Part shown: piece after piece, positions 7,161-15,285 of the stretch
Numbering within the stretch: the stretch's first letter is position 1
Layout: each line of letters opens with the position of its first letter
Source of the DNA: Candidatus Falkowbacteria bacterium UBA917
Lineage (GTDB): Bacteria; Patescibacteriota; Patescibacteriia; Patescibacteriales; Patescibacteriaceae
DNA: 30,900 nucleotides
Direction: 5' to 3'
Assembly (NCBI GenBank): GCA_002293855.1
Contig: DBEB01000013.1
Span: 640-31,539 of the forward strand
Translations under genes and position numbers: made by a program
The notes under the pieces: generated by a model
Database searches by the model: none
The model's input: the letters and a program-made list of their open reading frames with translations, nothing else
Told to the model about the DNA's origin: nothing

Positions 7161-7226
7161 CCCGCCTTCACTCCTTTGGGAGCTACGGCGTAACAAGGCC
7201 CGCCTTTGTTCTGAGGAGCTATGGCG
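7161..7226 (+). repeat. Tandem pair of hairpin-forming repeats overlapping the thrS start
   Basis: Two similar units, 7161-7190 and 7199-7226, both begin CCCGCCTT and end AGCTAYGGCG. Each can fold back on itself (CGCC with GGCG, and in unit 1 CTCC with GGAG). The ATG at 7221 is the ACG of unit 1 changed to ATG. They resemble the short palindromic intergenic repeats found scattered in Parcubacteria genomes, as I recall; no database check was possible. Confidence 0.55.
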
Positions 7227-9014
7227 AGGCGAAGTAAATATATGCAAGAGCATGACCAACTCCATAAAATGCGTCATAGTCTAGCCCATCTCTTTGCTTG
7301 GGCGGCTAGAGAAAAATTTCCTGATGTAAAGCTAGCTATCGGGCCGGTGATTGACAATGGTTTTTATTATGATTTTGATTTTGGCACGACTAGTATCACT
7401 GAGTCTGATTTTAGAGTCATCGAAGATCGAATGAGGCAGATGATCAAGGCTGATTATCCGGTGGAGAGGACGGAAATCGCCATTGATGAGGCTTTGGCTC
7501 GTGAAACTGAATCGGGAGCGACTTATAAAGCAGAGCTAATAGCTGATCTCAAAACAGCTGGTGAAACTAAGGTTAGTTATTATCAAATGGGTGAGTTTTT
7601 GGATCTATGCAAAGGGCCTCATGTAGCGAGGACTGGAGAAATCAAAGGAGTGGCCTTTAAATTGTGGAAACTGGCTGGTGCTTATTGGCGTGGTAATGAG
7701 AAAAATAAAATGTTAACTCGAGTCTATGCTTTGGCTTTTCCGACTAAAGAGGAGCTCGATAATTATTTGTTGATGCTGGCTGAAGCAGAGAAGCGTGATC
7801 ATCGTAAACTAGGCAAGGAGCTCGATTTGTTTGTCTTTAGCGAAACAATCGGCAAGGGTTTACCACTACTGACTGAAAAAGGAGCAGCAATTCGTCGTGA
7901 ATTAGAGAGATTTATTGTTGATGAGGAAATTAAACGTGGTTACAAGCATGTAATTACACCGGATATTGCCCGTCTTGATCTTTATAAGAAATCTGGCCAT
8001 TATCCTTATTATAAGGATTCGATGTATGCGCCAATTGTGATCGATGAAGAAGAGTTTATGCTTCGCCCGATGGCTTGTCCGCATCACTTTGAGCTCTATC
8101 TCAGTCACAAACATAGTTATCGTGATTTGCCAATGAGGATTGCCGAACTCGCTAAGCTTTATCGTTATGAACAATCCGGAGAGCTGACTGGATTGATCAG
8201 AGCTCGAGCTTTTTGTCTGGCTGACTCGCATATTATTTGCGCTAATTCGGATCAGGCTAAATCAGAGGTGGCTGGAGTGCTCGATCTGATTGATTTTATT
8301 GTGCAGACCTTTGGTCTCAAGCAAGGCGAGGATTATTCTTATCGTTTGTCTCTAGGTGACCGCTCTGACGAAAAGAAGTACTTCAAGGATGATGAGGCTT
8401 GGAATGTGGCTGAGGAAAATTTGCGTCAGGTTTTGGTAGAACGTGGTGCGAAGTTTGTGGAAGCGCAGGCGGAAGCAGCTTTTTATGGCCCAAAGATTGA
8501 TATTCAGATGAAGAATGTGAGTGGTAAAGAGGATACAGCTTTTACTGTCCAGTATGACTTTGTAATGCCGAAGCGCTTTAATCTGACTTATATCGACAAT
8601 GCTGGCCAAGAACAGCAAGGCATAGTGGTGCATCGTTCGTCAATCGGGGCGATGGAGCGTATTATGGCTTTTTTGATTGAGTATTACGCAGGTGTCTTCC
8701 CAGTCTGGCTTGCGCCAGTGCAAGTGAAGTTATTATCAGTTGGTGAGAAACATCATCAGTTTTGTCTAGATTTGCTTAAGCAGTTTAGAGAACTCGGCAT
8801 TAGAGTAGAGGTTGATCTCGGTGATGAAACGGTTGGTAACAAGACCCGCAAGGCAGTGGCGGAGAAGATTCCTTATCTACTCGTAATTGGTGATCAAGAA
8901 ATGGCGGCTGCTAAACTAGCAGTGCGTGATCGTGGCGAAAGAGTCACAAGAGAAATTGGTCGAGAAGAGTTTATGCAAGAAGTGTTGGATAAGATTAAAA
9001 ACCGTAGTTTATAG
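7221..9014 (+). CDS. thrS: Threonyl-tRNA synthetase, lacking the N-terminal TGS domain
   Basis: Class II synthetase that charges tRNA-Thr and hydrolyses mischarged Ser-tRNA-Thr. The 597-residue product begins directly in the editing (SAD) domain, with HSLAH (His19, His23) and DLCKGPH (Cys130, His134) intact, so proofreading should work; the ~60-residue TGS domain is absent. The catalytic domain keeps the zinc ligands Cys286 (MACPHH), His337 (ADSHIIC) and His471 (VVHRSS), motif 2 (YRYEQSGELTGLIRAR) and motif 3 around GAMERI. An anticodon-binding domain ends the protein. Start choice is uncertain: ATG 7221 lies in a repeat with GAGGAG only 2 bases away, while ATG 7242 (MQEHDQLHKM) also fits the family. 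Expression is likely controlled by the T-box leader upstream. Confidence 0.95.
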   Translation: MARRSKYMQEHDQLHKMRHSLAHLFAWAAREKFPDVKLAIGPVIDNGFYYDFDFGTTSITESDFRVIEDRMRQMIKADYPVERTEIAIDEALARETESGATYKAELIADLKTAGETKVSYYQMGEFLDLCKGPHVARTGEIKGVAFKLWKLAGAYWRGNEKNKMLTRVYALAFPTKEELDNYLLMLAEAEKRDHRKLGKELDLFVFSETIGKGLPLLTEKGAAIRRELERFIVDEEIKRGYKHVITPDIARLDLYKKSGHYPYYKDSMYAPIVIDEEEFMLRPMACPHHFELYLSHKHSYRDLPMRIAELAKLYRYEQSGELTGLIRARAFCLADSHIICANSDQAKSEVAGVLDLIDFIVQTFGLKQGEDYSYRLSLGDRSDEKKYFKDDEAWNVAEENLRQVLVERGAKFVEAQAEAAFYGPKIDIQMKNVSGKEDTAFTVQYDFVMPKRFNLTYIDNAGQEQQGIVVHRSSIGAMERIMAFLIEYYAGVFPVWLAPVQVKLLSVGEKHHQFCLDLLKQFRELGIRVEVDLGDETVGNKTRKAVAEKIPYLLVIGDQEMAAAKLAVRDRGERVTREIGREEFMQEVLDKIKNRSL

Positions 9015-9033
9015 TCTATTTGCCAGTAAAGTT

Positions 9034-9061
9034 AAAAAAGCCCTTGTAGAAGGGCTTTTTT
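9034..9061. terminator. Bidirectional terminator between thrS and the ROK gene
   Basis: A 12-bp perfect stem, AAAAAAGCCCTT / AAGGGCTTTTTT, around a GTAG loop gives a U-run in both directions. It ends thrS on plus and the ROK gene on minus. Confidence 0.88.
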
Positions 9062-9084
9062 GGTATGAGGAGCTGGATTTTGAT

Positions 9085-9978
9085 CTATCTAAATAGCAGA
9101 GCAGCGCCGATAGCACCAGCGTTATCACCGAGTTTGGTTTGGGTGATTTTGGTTTTGTGACGATGGGAAGGAGTGTTTTCTTCCATGGTGCGCTTGGCTT
9201 CGCCAAGAAATAACTCGCTGACCGCAGCTACACCACCGCCGACAACAAGCATAGAGGGGTCGAGGAGGTTGACGATATTGGCAAAACCAAGACCTAGGTA
9301 AGCGCCAAGTTCAGCAAAGGCTTTTTCGGCGAGGATATCGCCTTCGTAAGCTTCTTGAGCGAGGAGGCGAGCGTTGTTTTGAGTAAGTTTTTGATAGGCT
9401 TGTTCGAGAGTGACTTGATGATCAACGTCGATGAGCATGTCACTGAGTTCATTGGCAGCGCCGCTGGCTCCGGCGTAGATTTCGCCGTTGTACCACCAGC
9501 CAGCACCAATGCCGGTGCCAATGGTGATGCCATAGACATTTTCTAATCCAGCGCCAGCTCCGAGTAAGGCTTCGCCACGAGTGAAGCAATTGGCATCATT
9601 GTCCATGAGCATAGGCCAAGTCCAATTAAATTCTGTTTGGAGTCTGGCTAGTAGCTTGGTGTTTTCGATGGTCGTAAGATTGGGTGAGACAAGGATTTTT
9701 TCTCGGTCTTCGTCGAGGGTGCCAGCTATGCCGATGCCTAGACTGTCAATGGTCATTTGGTCTTTGTTTGCTCGTTCAATGAGTGGCTCGATAGTAGCCT
9801 TGATCATGATGAGGAGGTGATTGAGAGAGTCTTTGGGAGTGGCCAATTGGTAGTCTTCGAGAACTTTGTTTTTGCGATCGATTAAGATGGCACGCATTTT
9901 GCTACCACCGATATCAATGCCGAGTCGATAACCGCTTTGGGTGTTAGTAGAGTTGTTATCCGTTGCTGTATCAATCAT
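9085..9978 (-). CDS. ROK-family protein (glucokinase-like sugar kinase)
   Basis: The 297-residue product has the ASKHA/ROK architecture: phosphate-1 motif LGIDIGGSKMRAIL near residue 19, the active-site stretch MDNDANCFTRGE with its catalytic Asp, the GTGIGAG phosphate-2 loop, and the adenosine motif VVGGGVA. ROK kinases phosphorylate glucose, fructose or N-acetyl amino sugars. Two conserved features are missing: the zinc-binding Cys cluster (CxCGxxGC) is absent, and the usual GEIGH sequence reads ANELSD, with Asp replacing the zinc-liganding His. No DNA-binding domain is present, so a ROK repressor is unlikely. It starts 2 bases after the pilin-like gene and is probably translated from the same mRNA. 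Sugar kinase activity is likely but substrate is open. Confidence 0.85.
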   Translation of the reverse strand: MIDTATDNNSTNTQSGYRLGIDIGGSKMRAILIDRKNKVLEDYQLATPKDSLNHLLIMIKATIEPLIERANKDQMTIDSLGIGIAGTLDEDREKILVSPNLTTIENTKLLARLQTEFNWTWPMLMDNDANCFTRGEALLGAGAGLENVYGITIGTGIGAGWWYNGEIYAGASGAANELSDMLIDVDHQVTLEQAYQKLTQNNARLLAQEAYEGDILAEKAFAELGAYLGLGFANIVNLLDPSMLVVGGGVAAVSELFLGEAKRTMEENTPSHRHKTKITQTKLGDNAGAIGAALLFR

Positions 9979-9980
9979 AA

Positions 9981-10433
9981 TTAGTTGTTTTGCATAATGG
10001 TATTAGCGTTGCGGTCATTTGCTCTCAGGGCGACATTGCTGACAAAAATAGTGATAGAGAGGGCGGCTAAAATTATTAATAAGCCGATGGTGGCTGCTTT
10101 GATAGTGTCTTGAGCGGCGCCGATTTTTTTGTCATTACCGGCAGCAGTCATCCAAGAAAAACCAGCGTAAAGAATTAAACAAATAGCGATAACGCCCAAG
10201 AAGCCAAAGACAACTTTGAGGATGTTGACGACATAGACTCTGGGGTCAATGGGTCTTGCTCCGGCAGGGACGCCAAAGGTAGGGCTGATGGCCTCGAAGC
10301 TGTCTTTGCTAATATCGACCCAGCTGGCTTGAGCGGGACTAGTCAAAAAAAGACCAAAAGTCAAAATAATTGCTAGTAGACCAAGCTTGATTAGAGCACT
10401 AAAAGGCTTGAAAATTGATTTGGTCAATTGCAT
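9981..10433 (-). CDS. VirB2/TrbC-like pilin-type membrane protein
   Basis: The product has 150 residues from ATG 10433. It has a basic N-terminus, a signal sequence ending SPAQA near residue 36, a short periplasmic part, then two hydrophobic helices (VVNILKVVFGFLGVIAICLILYAGFSWM and AATIGLLIILAALSITIFV). The loop between them, TAAGNDKKIGAAQDTIK, is typical of TrbC/VirB2-like small pilin-type proteins frequent in Patescibacteria. Such proteins form pilus or channel subunits in type IV secretion, but no other secretion gene is visible here. Longer upstream starts are excluded because they would lie inside the -35 box at 10491-10496. It is the first gene of a two-gene minus-strand unit with the ROK gene. 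Confidence 0.78.
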   Translation of the reverse strand: MQLTKSIFKPFSALIKLGLLAIILTFGLFLTSPAQASWVDISKDSFEAISPTFGVPAGARPIDPRVYVVNILKVVFGFLGVIAICLILYAGFSWMTAAGNDKKIGAAQDTIKAATIGLLIILAALSITIFVSNVALRANDRNANTIMQNN

Positions 10434-10448
10434 ATTGTTTGATATAAT
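10420..10448 (+). promoter_or_regulatory. Promoter for the flippase - glycosyltransferase - RluA-family unit
   Basis: An extended -10, TGATATAAT (TATAAT at 10443-10448), with a 17-base spacer to a weak -35 (TTGGTC, 10420-10425). The predicted start near 10455 gives a leader of about 87 bases. The promoter covers the pilin start codon on the other strand. Confidence 0.6.
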
Positions 10449-10467
10449 AGACTCTAAGAATAGCCTT

Positions 10468-10496
10468 ATTATATTGATTTTTAGGGAAAAAGTCAA
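10468..10496 (-). promoter_or_regulatory. Promoter for the pilin-like - ROK unit
   Basis: On minus: TTGACT (10491-10496), 17-base spacer, perfect TATAAT (10468-10473). The predicted start near 10461 leaves about 28 bases to the ATG at 10433. It faces the plus-strand promoter at 10420-10448, with start sites only a few bases apart. Confidence 0.78.
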
Positions 10497-10541
10497 AAGC
10501 TCTGAACTGAGTTGAGGTTTTGGACTCTAGTTTATTTTTTT

Positions 10542-11993
10542 ATGAGTACTGCTGTTAAATTGGTGAATAATTCGTTGGCGCAGCTGGCTGGTCGCTTTTT
10601 GGGGACTGTTTTGGGATTGGTGGCAGTGGCGATGATGACTCGTTATTTGGGTAGTGGGCTTTTTGGCCAGTACACCACCATCATGACCTATGCGTCAGTC
10701 TTTGCGATTGCAGCTGATATGGGTTTGACTTTGGTGGCTAGTCAGATGATTAATCGGGTGGGGGTGGATGAGAAAAAGATTTTGGCTAACCTCTTTGCCT
10801 TTAGAAGCTTGACGGCACTGGTGATGATTGGTCTAGCGCCACTGACGGTATGGTGGATGCCTTATGACGCTTTGACCAAGATTGGTGTGGTGGTGGCGAC
10901 GATGTCTTTTTGGTTTGTCAGCGCCAATCAAGTCTTTGTGAGTGTCTTTCAAAAGCGTCTAGCTACCCAAAGGATAGCCCTTGCTGAGATTGTCAGTCGT
11001 CTAGTCTTGGTGATTTTAACGATCTGGGTGATCAGAGCGGATTGGGGACTCCTGGGTATGGTGGCAGCAATGACTATTAGTAATGCGATTTATTTTGCAC
11101 TCCACTGGCTTTTGAGTTTGTCCTTGGTGCGTTTTGCTTGGCGTTTTGACTGGTTGATTTGGAAGGAAATCGCTCAGTTGTCTTGGCCCTTGATGCTGAC
11201 GATTGTTTCTAATCTGATTTATTTGAAGGCTGATATCATGCTCTTGTCATTGTTTGTGACAAATGCAGAAGTTGGTTTGTATGGAGCGGCTTATAAGGTG
11301 GTAGATATTTTGGTAAGCATTCCTTTTATGGTAGCGGGTCTCGTGCTACCAATTATGGTTAAGTACTGGTCAAGTAAAGCTAATAAAGATTTTGCTCAAA
11401 CTACTCAATTACTCTGGGATCTGATGGCGATTAGCGCTTGGCCAATATTGCTCGGTGGCTCGGTACTAGCTGTGCCAATCATGGTGGCGATTACTGGCAC
11501 TGAATTTGCCGAGTCTGGTCAGATTTTGCGGATTTTGTTGCCAGCGATTGTGGCAGTATATATGAGCTGTGCTTTGACTCATACTATTATTGCACTGGAA
11601 AAGCAAAAAACTTTGATTGTTTATTATCTGATCACAGCGGTATCATCGGTGCCGGTGTATGTGTATTTGATTAAAAGTTATGGCGTCTACGGTGCTGCTT
11701 GGGGGACGGTGTATAGCGAAGTATTGATTTGTGTCTTTGCTTGGTGGCGTTTGTCTCAGGAAAGAGTTGTGAAGCTAGATTTTGCAGTCACTGCCAAGGC
11801 GCTCTTGGCAGCCATCATCATGGCAGCGTTGATTTGGCCACTGCTTAACTTTACTAGTTCGGTCTGTGTTTTGATCTTGGTTGTGGTGCTGGCTGCTGCC
11901 GTATACTTTGCTTTGATTAGTAAAATGGGTTTGTTAGAAGCGGTAAATATGAGTCATTCGAGATATGGGAAAAAGAATTTTAATCATCGATAG
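10542..11993 (+). CDS. Polysaccharide flippase (Wzx-like, MOP/MATE superfamily)
   Basis: The 483-residue integral membrane protein has about 12-14 hydrophobic segments along its whole length. The N-terminal stretch NNSLAQLAGRFLGTVLGLVAVAMMTRYLGSGLFGQY is the classical start of Wzx-like lipid-linked oligosaccharide flippases: an amphipathic helix, then a first helix ending RYLG, then GxFGQY. Such proteins move undecaprenyl-linked glycans to the outer face of the membrane. The overlapping glycosyltransferase downstream supports a surface-glycan role, although no polymerase is present in the window. ATG 10542 is preferred over a TTG at 10512 because it places the amphipathic start correctly. The gene end overlaps the next start by 29 bases. 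Confidence 0.88.
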   Translation: MSTAVKLVNNSLAQLAGRFLGTVLGLVAVAMMTRYLGSGLFGQYTTIMTYASVFAIAADMGLTLVASQMINRVGVDEKKILANLFAFRSLTALVMIGLAPLTVWWMPYDALTKIGVVVATMSFWFVSANQVFVSVFQKRLATQRIALAEIVSRLVLVILTIWVIRADWGLLGMVAAMTISNAIYFALHWLLSLSLVRFAWRFDWLIWKEIAQLSWPLMLTIVSNLIYLKADIMLLSLFVTNAEVGLYGAAYKVVDILVSIPFMVAGLVLPIMVKYWSSKANKDFAQTTQLLWDLMAISAWPILLGGSVLAVPIMVAITGTEFAESGQILRILLPAIVAVYMSCALTHTIIALEKQKTLIVYYLITAVSSVPVYVYLIKSYGVYGAAWGTVYSEVLICVFAWWRLSQERVVKLDFAVTAKALLAAIIMAALIWPLLNFTSSVCVLILVVVLAAAVYFALISKMGLLEAVNMSHSRYGKKNFNHR

Positions 11994-13053
11994 CGGTCTG
12001 GGTGGTCGTGATTTTTTGAGCTTGGTGCTTGGTCACTGGACAAAGGCTGGGGCAATTTTGACTGTCTGGTCTAGTAACAAGCAGTGGTTAAACTGGTCCA
12101 AAGAATCAGCTTGGTCTCTGTCGTCTTTGCCTCATGCCAGCGGTATGACGCTTGGATTGCTCGATCGTTTGTCTTGGTATTTAGTGAAATTAAAATTGAT
12201 TAAAATGGCTTGGTGGCAGGGTTGTGATGCAGTGCTTTTGCATAACTGGCCGGAGAAAGTAATGCTTTCTAGTTTGGTGAGGAGGCTCAAGATGCGTTTG
12301 CTCTGGCTAGAGGATGGAGCGGTGGACTATGATCGTCTGGCGCCTGACTTGCGAGTGAGGTTGATAAAGCAGTCAGCTCAGGCCAAGGTGCTTGCTATCA
12401 ATGAAGAGCTAGTTGGTAATCTGACTAATCTCGGCTATCACTTGGAGAGTTTGCGTTTGATACCAAGCTGCGGCCGGCCGGAGGCTGAGGGTCAAGGGGC
12501 TCAGCAAAATTTGGCTCGACATTTTAAACTGCGTAAAGATTATTTTACGATTTGTGCTAAAGTTGATTGGAGTGATAGTAAAATGGCCGAGCTATTGATC
12601 AAAAGCTTGCAGCTTTGTCTAGATGTATCTCAACATTTTCAATTGGTTTTACTGGGTAATGGTCCGGCCCGTGAGCAGATTCGCTGGTTAATTAAACGCT
12701 ATCATTTGGAGACGCAGGTATGGCTACTCGGTGAAAAGTCTCAAAATGACAGGTCTCTGGAGTCTTTTGCAGCCTTGGTCATAGCCGCACGGCGACCGGA
12801 TTGGGATGATTTGAGCCTAGCTTTGACAGCCTGCGAGAAAAAGATTACCGTGATGGGGCGAGAAGGGACGATTTTGAAAGAGTTGCTGGAATCAGACTAT
12901 GGTCAGGTGGTGGAGATGGATGATCAGCAGGTACTAGCTCAGGCTTGGCTCAATCTGTACCATAATCCGATTGTAGAGCCTGGTTATCAAAAAAGAACTA
13001 AAGATTTAGTTAGCTTTGAAGTTTTGGCGGATAAGTTACTTGCTATTATATGA
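11965..13053 (+). CDS. Glycosyltransferase, GT-B fold (GT4-like)
   Basis: The 362-residue product has no signal peptide. It begins with a Rossmann-type strand and glycine-rich loop (RILIIDSGLGGRD). The C-terminal half has the layout of GT-B transferases: a strand opening the second domain (YFTICAKVDWSDSK), the segment FQLVLLGNGPAREQIRWLI, then VWLLGEK and an acidic/Gly region (VMGREGTILKELLESDYG), typical of group-1 (GT4) enzymes. The EX7E motif usual in GT4 is not clear, so the family assignment is moderate. It probably transfers a sugar to the glycan exported by the flippase encoded immediately upstream. Donor and acceptor cannot be read from sequence. Its stop overlaps the next start codon (ATGA). 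Confidence 0.72.
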   Translation: MGKRILIIDSGLGGRDFLSLVLGHWTKAGAILTVWSSNKQWLNWSKESAWSLSSLPHASGMTLGLLDRLSWYLVKLKLIKMAWWQGCDAVLLHNWPEKVMLSSLVRRLKMRLLWLEDGAVDYDRLAPDLRVRLIKQSAQAKVLAINEELVGNLTNLGYHLESLRLIPSCGRPEAEGQGAQQNLARHFKLRKDYFTICAKVDWSDSKMAELLIKSLQLCLDVSQHFQLVLLGNGPAREQIRWLIKRYHLETQVWLLGEKSQNDRSLESFAALVIAARRPDWDDLSLALTACEKKITVMGREGTILKELLESDYGQVVEMDDQQVLAQAWLNLYHNPIVEPGYQKRTKDLVSFEVLADKLLAII

Positions 13054-13994
13054 TGTATAAAATTACAGACAAAGAAATTGGTCAGAGACTGGATATGTTT
13101 GTGGCAGCTAGTCAGCCTGAGCATTCTCGTAGTCAATGGCAAAAAAGAATTGATGACGGCGTTGTGCTAGTTAATGGCGTGGTTAAGTCTAGTCATTATA
13201 AATTGAAGTTGGATGATGAAGTAGTGATTGTTAGTCCATCCTCCGCTGCTAAAGCTAGTTCTGACAAGAAGTCCAAAGATGAAGTAGTTAAGACTTTGCC
13301 AAAGATTAAAGTGCTTTTTGAGTGCAATGACTATGTGGTCGTGGATAAGCCGGCGGGTTTGGTAGTACATGGCACCAAGACCTCAACGGAAGTAACTTTG
13401 GTGGATTGGTTAGTAGCTAATTATCCCAAGATTAAAAAAGTTGGTGATGATCCACTCCGACCGGGTATAGTGCATCGATTAGATAAGGCAGTCAGCGGTG
13501 TGATGGTGGTAGCGCTCAATAACAAAACTTTTAAAAGTTTGAAAGCTCAGTTTCAAGCTCGGACAGTGGAGAAGAAATATCAGGGTTTGGTGTACGGTAA
13601 AGTCATCAAGGACGAAGGAGTGATTGATTTTGCCTTGGAGCGGTCGAGTGCTGGTCACAAGATGGCGGCCAAGCCCAAGAGTCAGGGTGGCAAAGAAGCG
13701 ATTACGGAGTTTAAGGTTTTACAGCGACTAATTAATTATACCTTGCTAGAGCTAGTGATTAAAACTGGTCGTACTCATCAGATCCGCGCTCATATGGCAG
13801 CCTTTAACCATCAACTAGTCGGTGATGATTGGTACGCCACAGTCATGACCAAGTCCAAGAATAAGAAGTTGTCTCTAGGTAGAGTGTTTTTGGTGGCGAC
13901 CAATCTAGCGTTTGATAATTTGGAAGGCGAGCGAGTGAAGTATAAGATTACTTTGCCAACTGGTCTTAAAAAAGTTTTGGAGATGCTGAAATAA
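13050..13994 (+). CDS. RluA/RluD-family rRNA pseudouridine synthase
   Basis: The 314-residue product has an N-terminal S4 RNA-binding domain (RLDMFVAASQPEHSRSQWQKRI ... DDEVVIV). A Ser/Lys-rich linker near residues 65-85 leads to the pseudouridine synthase catalytic domain. Motif II, PGIVHRLDKAVSGVMVV, carries the catalytic Asp145, and KTGRTHQIRAHMA is the conserved C-terminal motif. The layout matches RluD/RluC, which isomerise uridines in 23S rRNA; position specificity is not determinable here. The start overlaps the glycosyltransferase stop (ATGA); a second ATG lies at 13053. It appears co-transcribed with surface-glycan genes without functional link. Confidence 0.92.
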   Translation: MMYKITDKEIGQRLDMFVAASQPEHSRSQWQKRIDDGVVLVNGVVKSSHYKLKLDDEVVIVSPSSAAKASSDKKSKDEVVKTLPKIKVLFECNDYVVVDKPAGLVVHGTKTSTEVTLVDWLVANYPKIKKVGDDPLRPGIVHRLDKAVSGVMVVALNNKTFKSLKAQFQARTVEKKYQGLVYGKVIKDEGVIDFALERSSAGHKMAAKPKSQGGKEAITEFKVLQRLINYTLLELVIKTGRTHQIRAHMAAFNHQLVGDDWYATVMTKSKNKKLSLGRVFLVATNLAFDNLEGERVKYKITLPTGLKKVLEMLK

Positions 13995-14001
13995 AGTTGA
14001 T

Positions 14002-14030
14002 TTGCTCAAATAGTCTGTCTTTGATAAAAT
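14002..14030 (+). promoter_or_regulatory. Promoter for gap and downstream genes
   Basis: TTGCTC (14002-14007), a 17-base spacer and TAAAAT (14025-14030), with a TGA extension before the -10. The predicted start near 14037 leaves a leader of about 23 bases to the ATG at 14060. Confidence 0.65.
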
Positions 14031-14059
14031 TAAAGCAATAAATATTAAATCAAATCATT

Positions 14060-15070
14060 ATGATCAGAGTGGCAATTAACGGTTTTGGCCGTATCGGGAG
14101 GGCTAGTTTTAAGGCACTGCTTGCTAGACCGGGTGTGGAGGTGGTGGCTATTAATGATTTGACGGATACATCTGCTCTAGCTCATTTACTTAAATACGAC
14201 AGTGTCTATGGTCGCTATGGTAAAAAGGTCAGTGCGACTAAAGAAGCTCTAGTGGTAGATGGTAAAAAATATCCGGTTTTTGCTCAGAAGGACCCTAGCG
14301 TCTTGCCTTGGAAAGATCTCAAAGTCGATATCGTGATTGAATCAACCGGTATTTTCCTCGACGAAGCTGGTGCAGGTTTGCATTTGAAGGCAGGTGCGAA
14401 GAAAGTTGTTTTGTCAGCGCCTGGTAAGACTGATTCAGTCAAGACTTTTGTAATCGGTGTCAATGCTGACAAGATCAAGAAGACTGACAAGATTATCTCC
14501 ATGGCGTCGTGTACGACTAATTGCCTCGCACCGGTTACCGACATTTTATCAGCGAAGTTTGGTATCAAGAAGGCTGTCATGTCGACGGTTCACGCCTATA
14601 CAGCTGACCAAACTCTAGTAGATGGTCCGCACCGCGATTTGCGTCGAGCACGAGCGGCAGCTCTTAATATCATCCCGACTACGACAGGTGCAGCGAAGGC
14701 GGTTAGTGCGACGATTCCGGCTCTCAAAGACAAATTTGACGGCATGTCGATCCGCGTGCCAGTGCCAGTGGGGTCACTGTGTGACGCGGTTTATGTGCTA
14801 AATACTAAAGTGACAGCTGAACAAGTCAATGCAGCGATTGTAGCCGCAGCTAAATTGCCTAAGTACAAGGGGATTGTGGTGGCAACTGATGAGCCGATTG
14901 TGTCGGCTGATATCGTGGCTGATCCGGCTAGCTCGATTGTAGATTTGTCCTGTACCAAGGTTATCGATGGTGATTTGCTCAAAGTGGTGTCTTGGTATGA
15001 CAATGAAACTGGTTATTCTAATCGTCTAGCTGATCTATGTGTGATGATTGCTAAGAAAAAGCTTTTGTAA
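14060..15070 (+). CDS. gap: Glyceraldehyde-3-phosphate dehydrogenase
   Basis: This glycolytic enzyme oxidises glyceraldehyde-3-phosphate to 1,3-bisphosphoglycerate with NAD+. The 336-residue product is full length. It shows the Rossmann motif INGFGRIGR at residues 5-13, an acidic residue after the second strand (INDLTD) favouring NAD+, the catalytic Cys151 in ASCTTNCLAP, the partner His in STVHAYTADQ, the phosphate-site motif RRARAAALNIIPTTTGAAKAV, and the C-terminal SWYDNETGYSNR. It has its own promoter and is followed after 11 bases by a small membrane protein and prfB, so it may be the first gene of a longer transcript. Confidence 0.97.
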   Translation: MIRVAINGFGRIGRASFKALLARPGVEVVAINDLTDTSALAHLLKYDSVYGRYGKKVSATKEALVVDGKKYPVFAQKDPSVLPWKDLKVDIVIESTGIFLDEAGAGLHLKAGAKKVVLSAPGKTDSVKTFVIGVNADKIKKTDKIISMASCTTNCLAPVTDILSAKFGIKKAVMSTVHAYTADQTLVDGPHRDLRRARAAALNIIPTTTGAAKAVSATIPALKDKFDGMSIRVPVPVGSLCDAVYVLNTKVTAEQVNAAIVAAAKLPKYKGIVVATDEPIVSADIVADPASSIVDLSCTKVIDGDLLKVVSWYDNETGYSNRLADLCVMIAKKKLL

Positions 15071-15081
15071 ATTAAAATAAT

Positions 15082-15285
15082 ATGAAAGATAACAAGCTCT
15101 ATCTCTATGTGGCTGGTATGGCCACCGGTGTCATCATGGCAGTGTTTTCCCTATTTATCGCTAGCCAAGTAATTGCTTATATTAGTGAAGGTGGCTCTTT
15201 GCTACCACTGATACTACTCGCTATTTTCTTGGGTCTCGGTATGGGTGGAGCGATTTCTTTCTTTGTTAATAAGCTATCTAAATAA
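15082..15285 (+). CDS. Small two-helix membrane protein, function unknown
   Basis: The 67-residue product is almost entirely hydrophobic: helix 1 at about residues 8-34, a short EGGS turn, helix 2 at about 40-61, and a basic tail (NKLSK). Glycines are frequent in the second helix (GLGMGGAIS), suggesting tight packing. No family recognised. It lies 11 bases after gap, and its stop codon directly abuts the prfB start (TAA then ATG), which suggests translational coupling. Confidence 0.7.
   Translation: MKDNKLYLYVAGMATGVIMAVFSLFIASQVIAYISEGGSLLPLILLAIFLGLGMGGAISFFVNKLSK

Noticed and set aside
10434..10496. Longer N-terminus of the pilin-like protein
   Set aside because: It would require translation of the -35 to start-site region of its own promoter and would bury the signal peptide.
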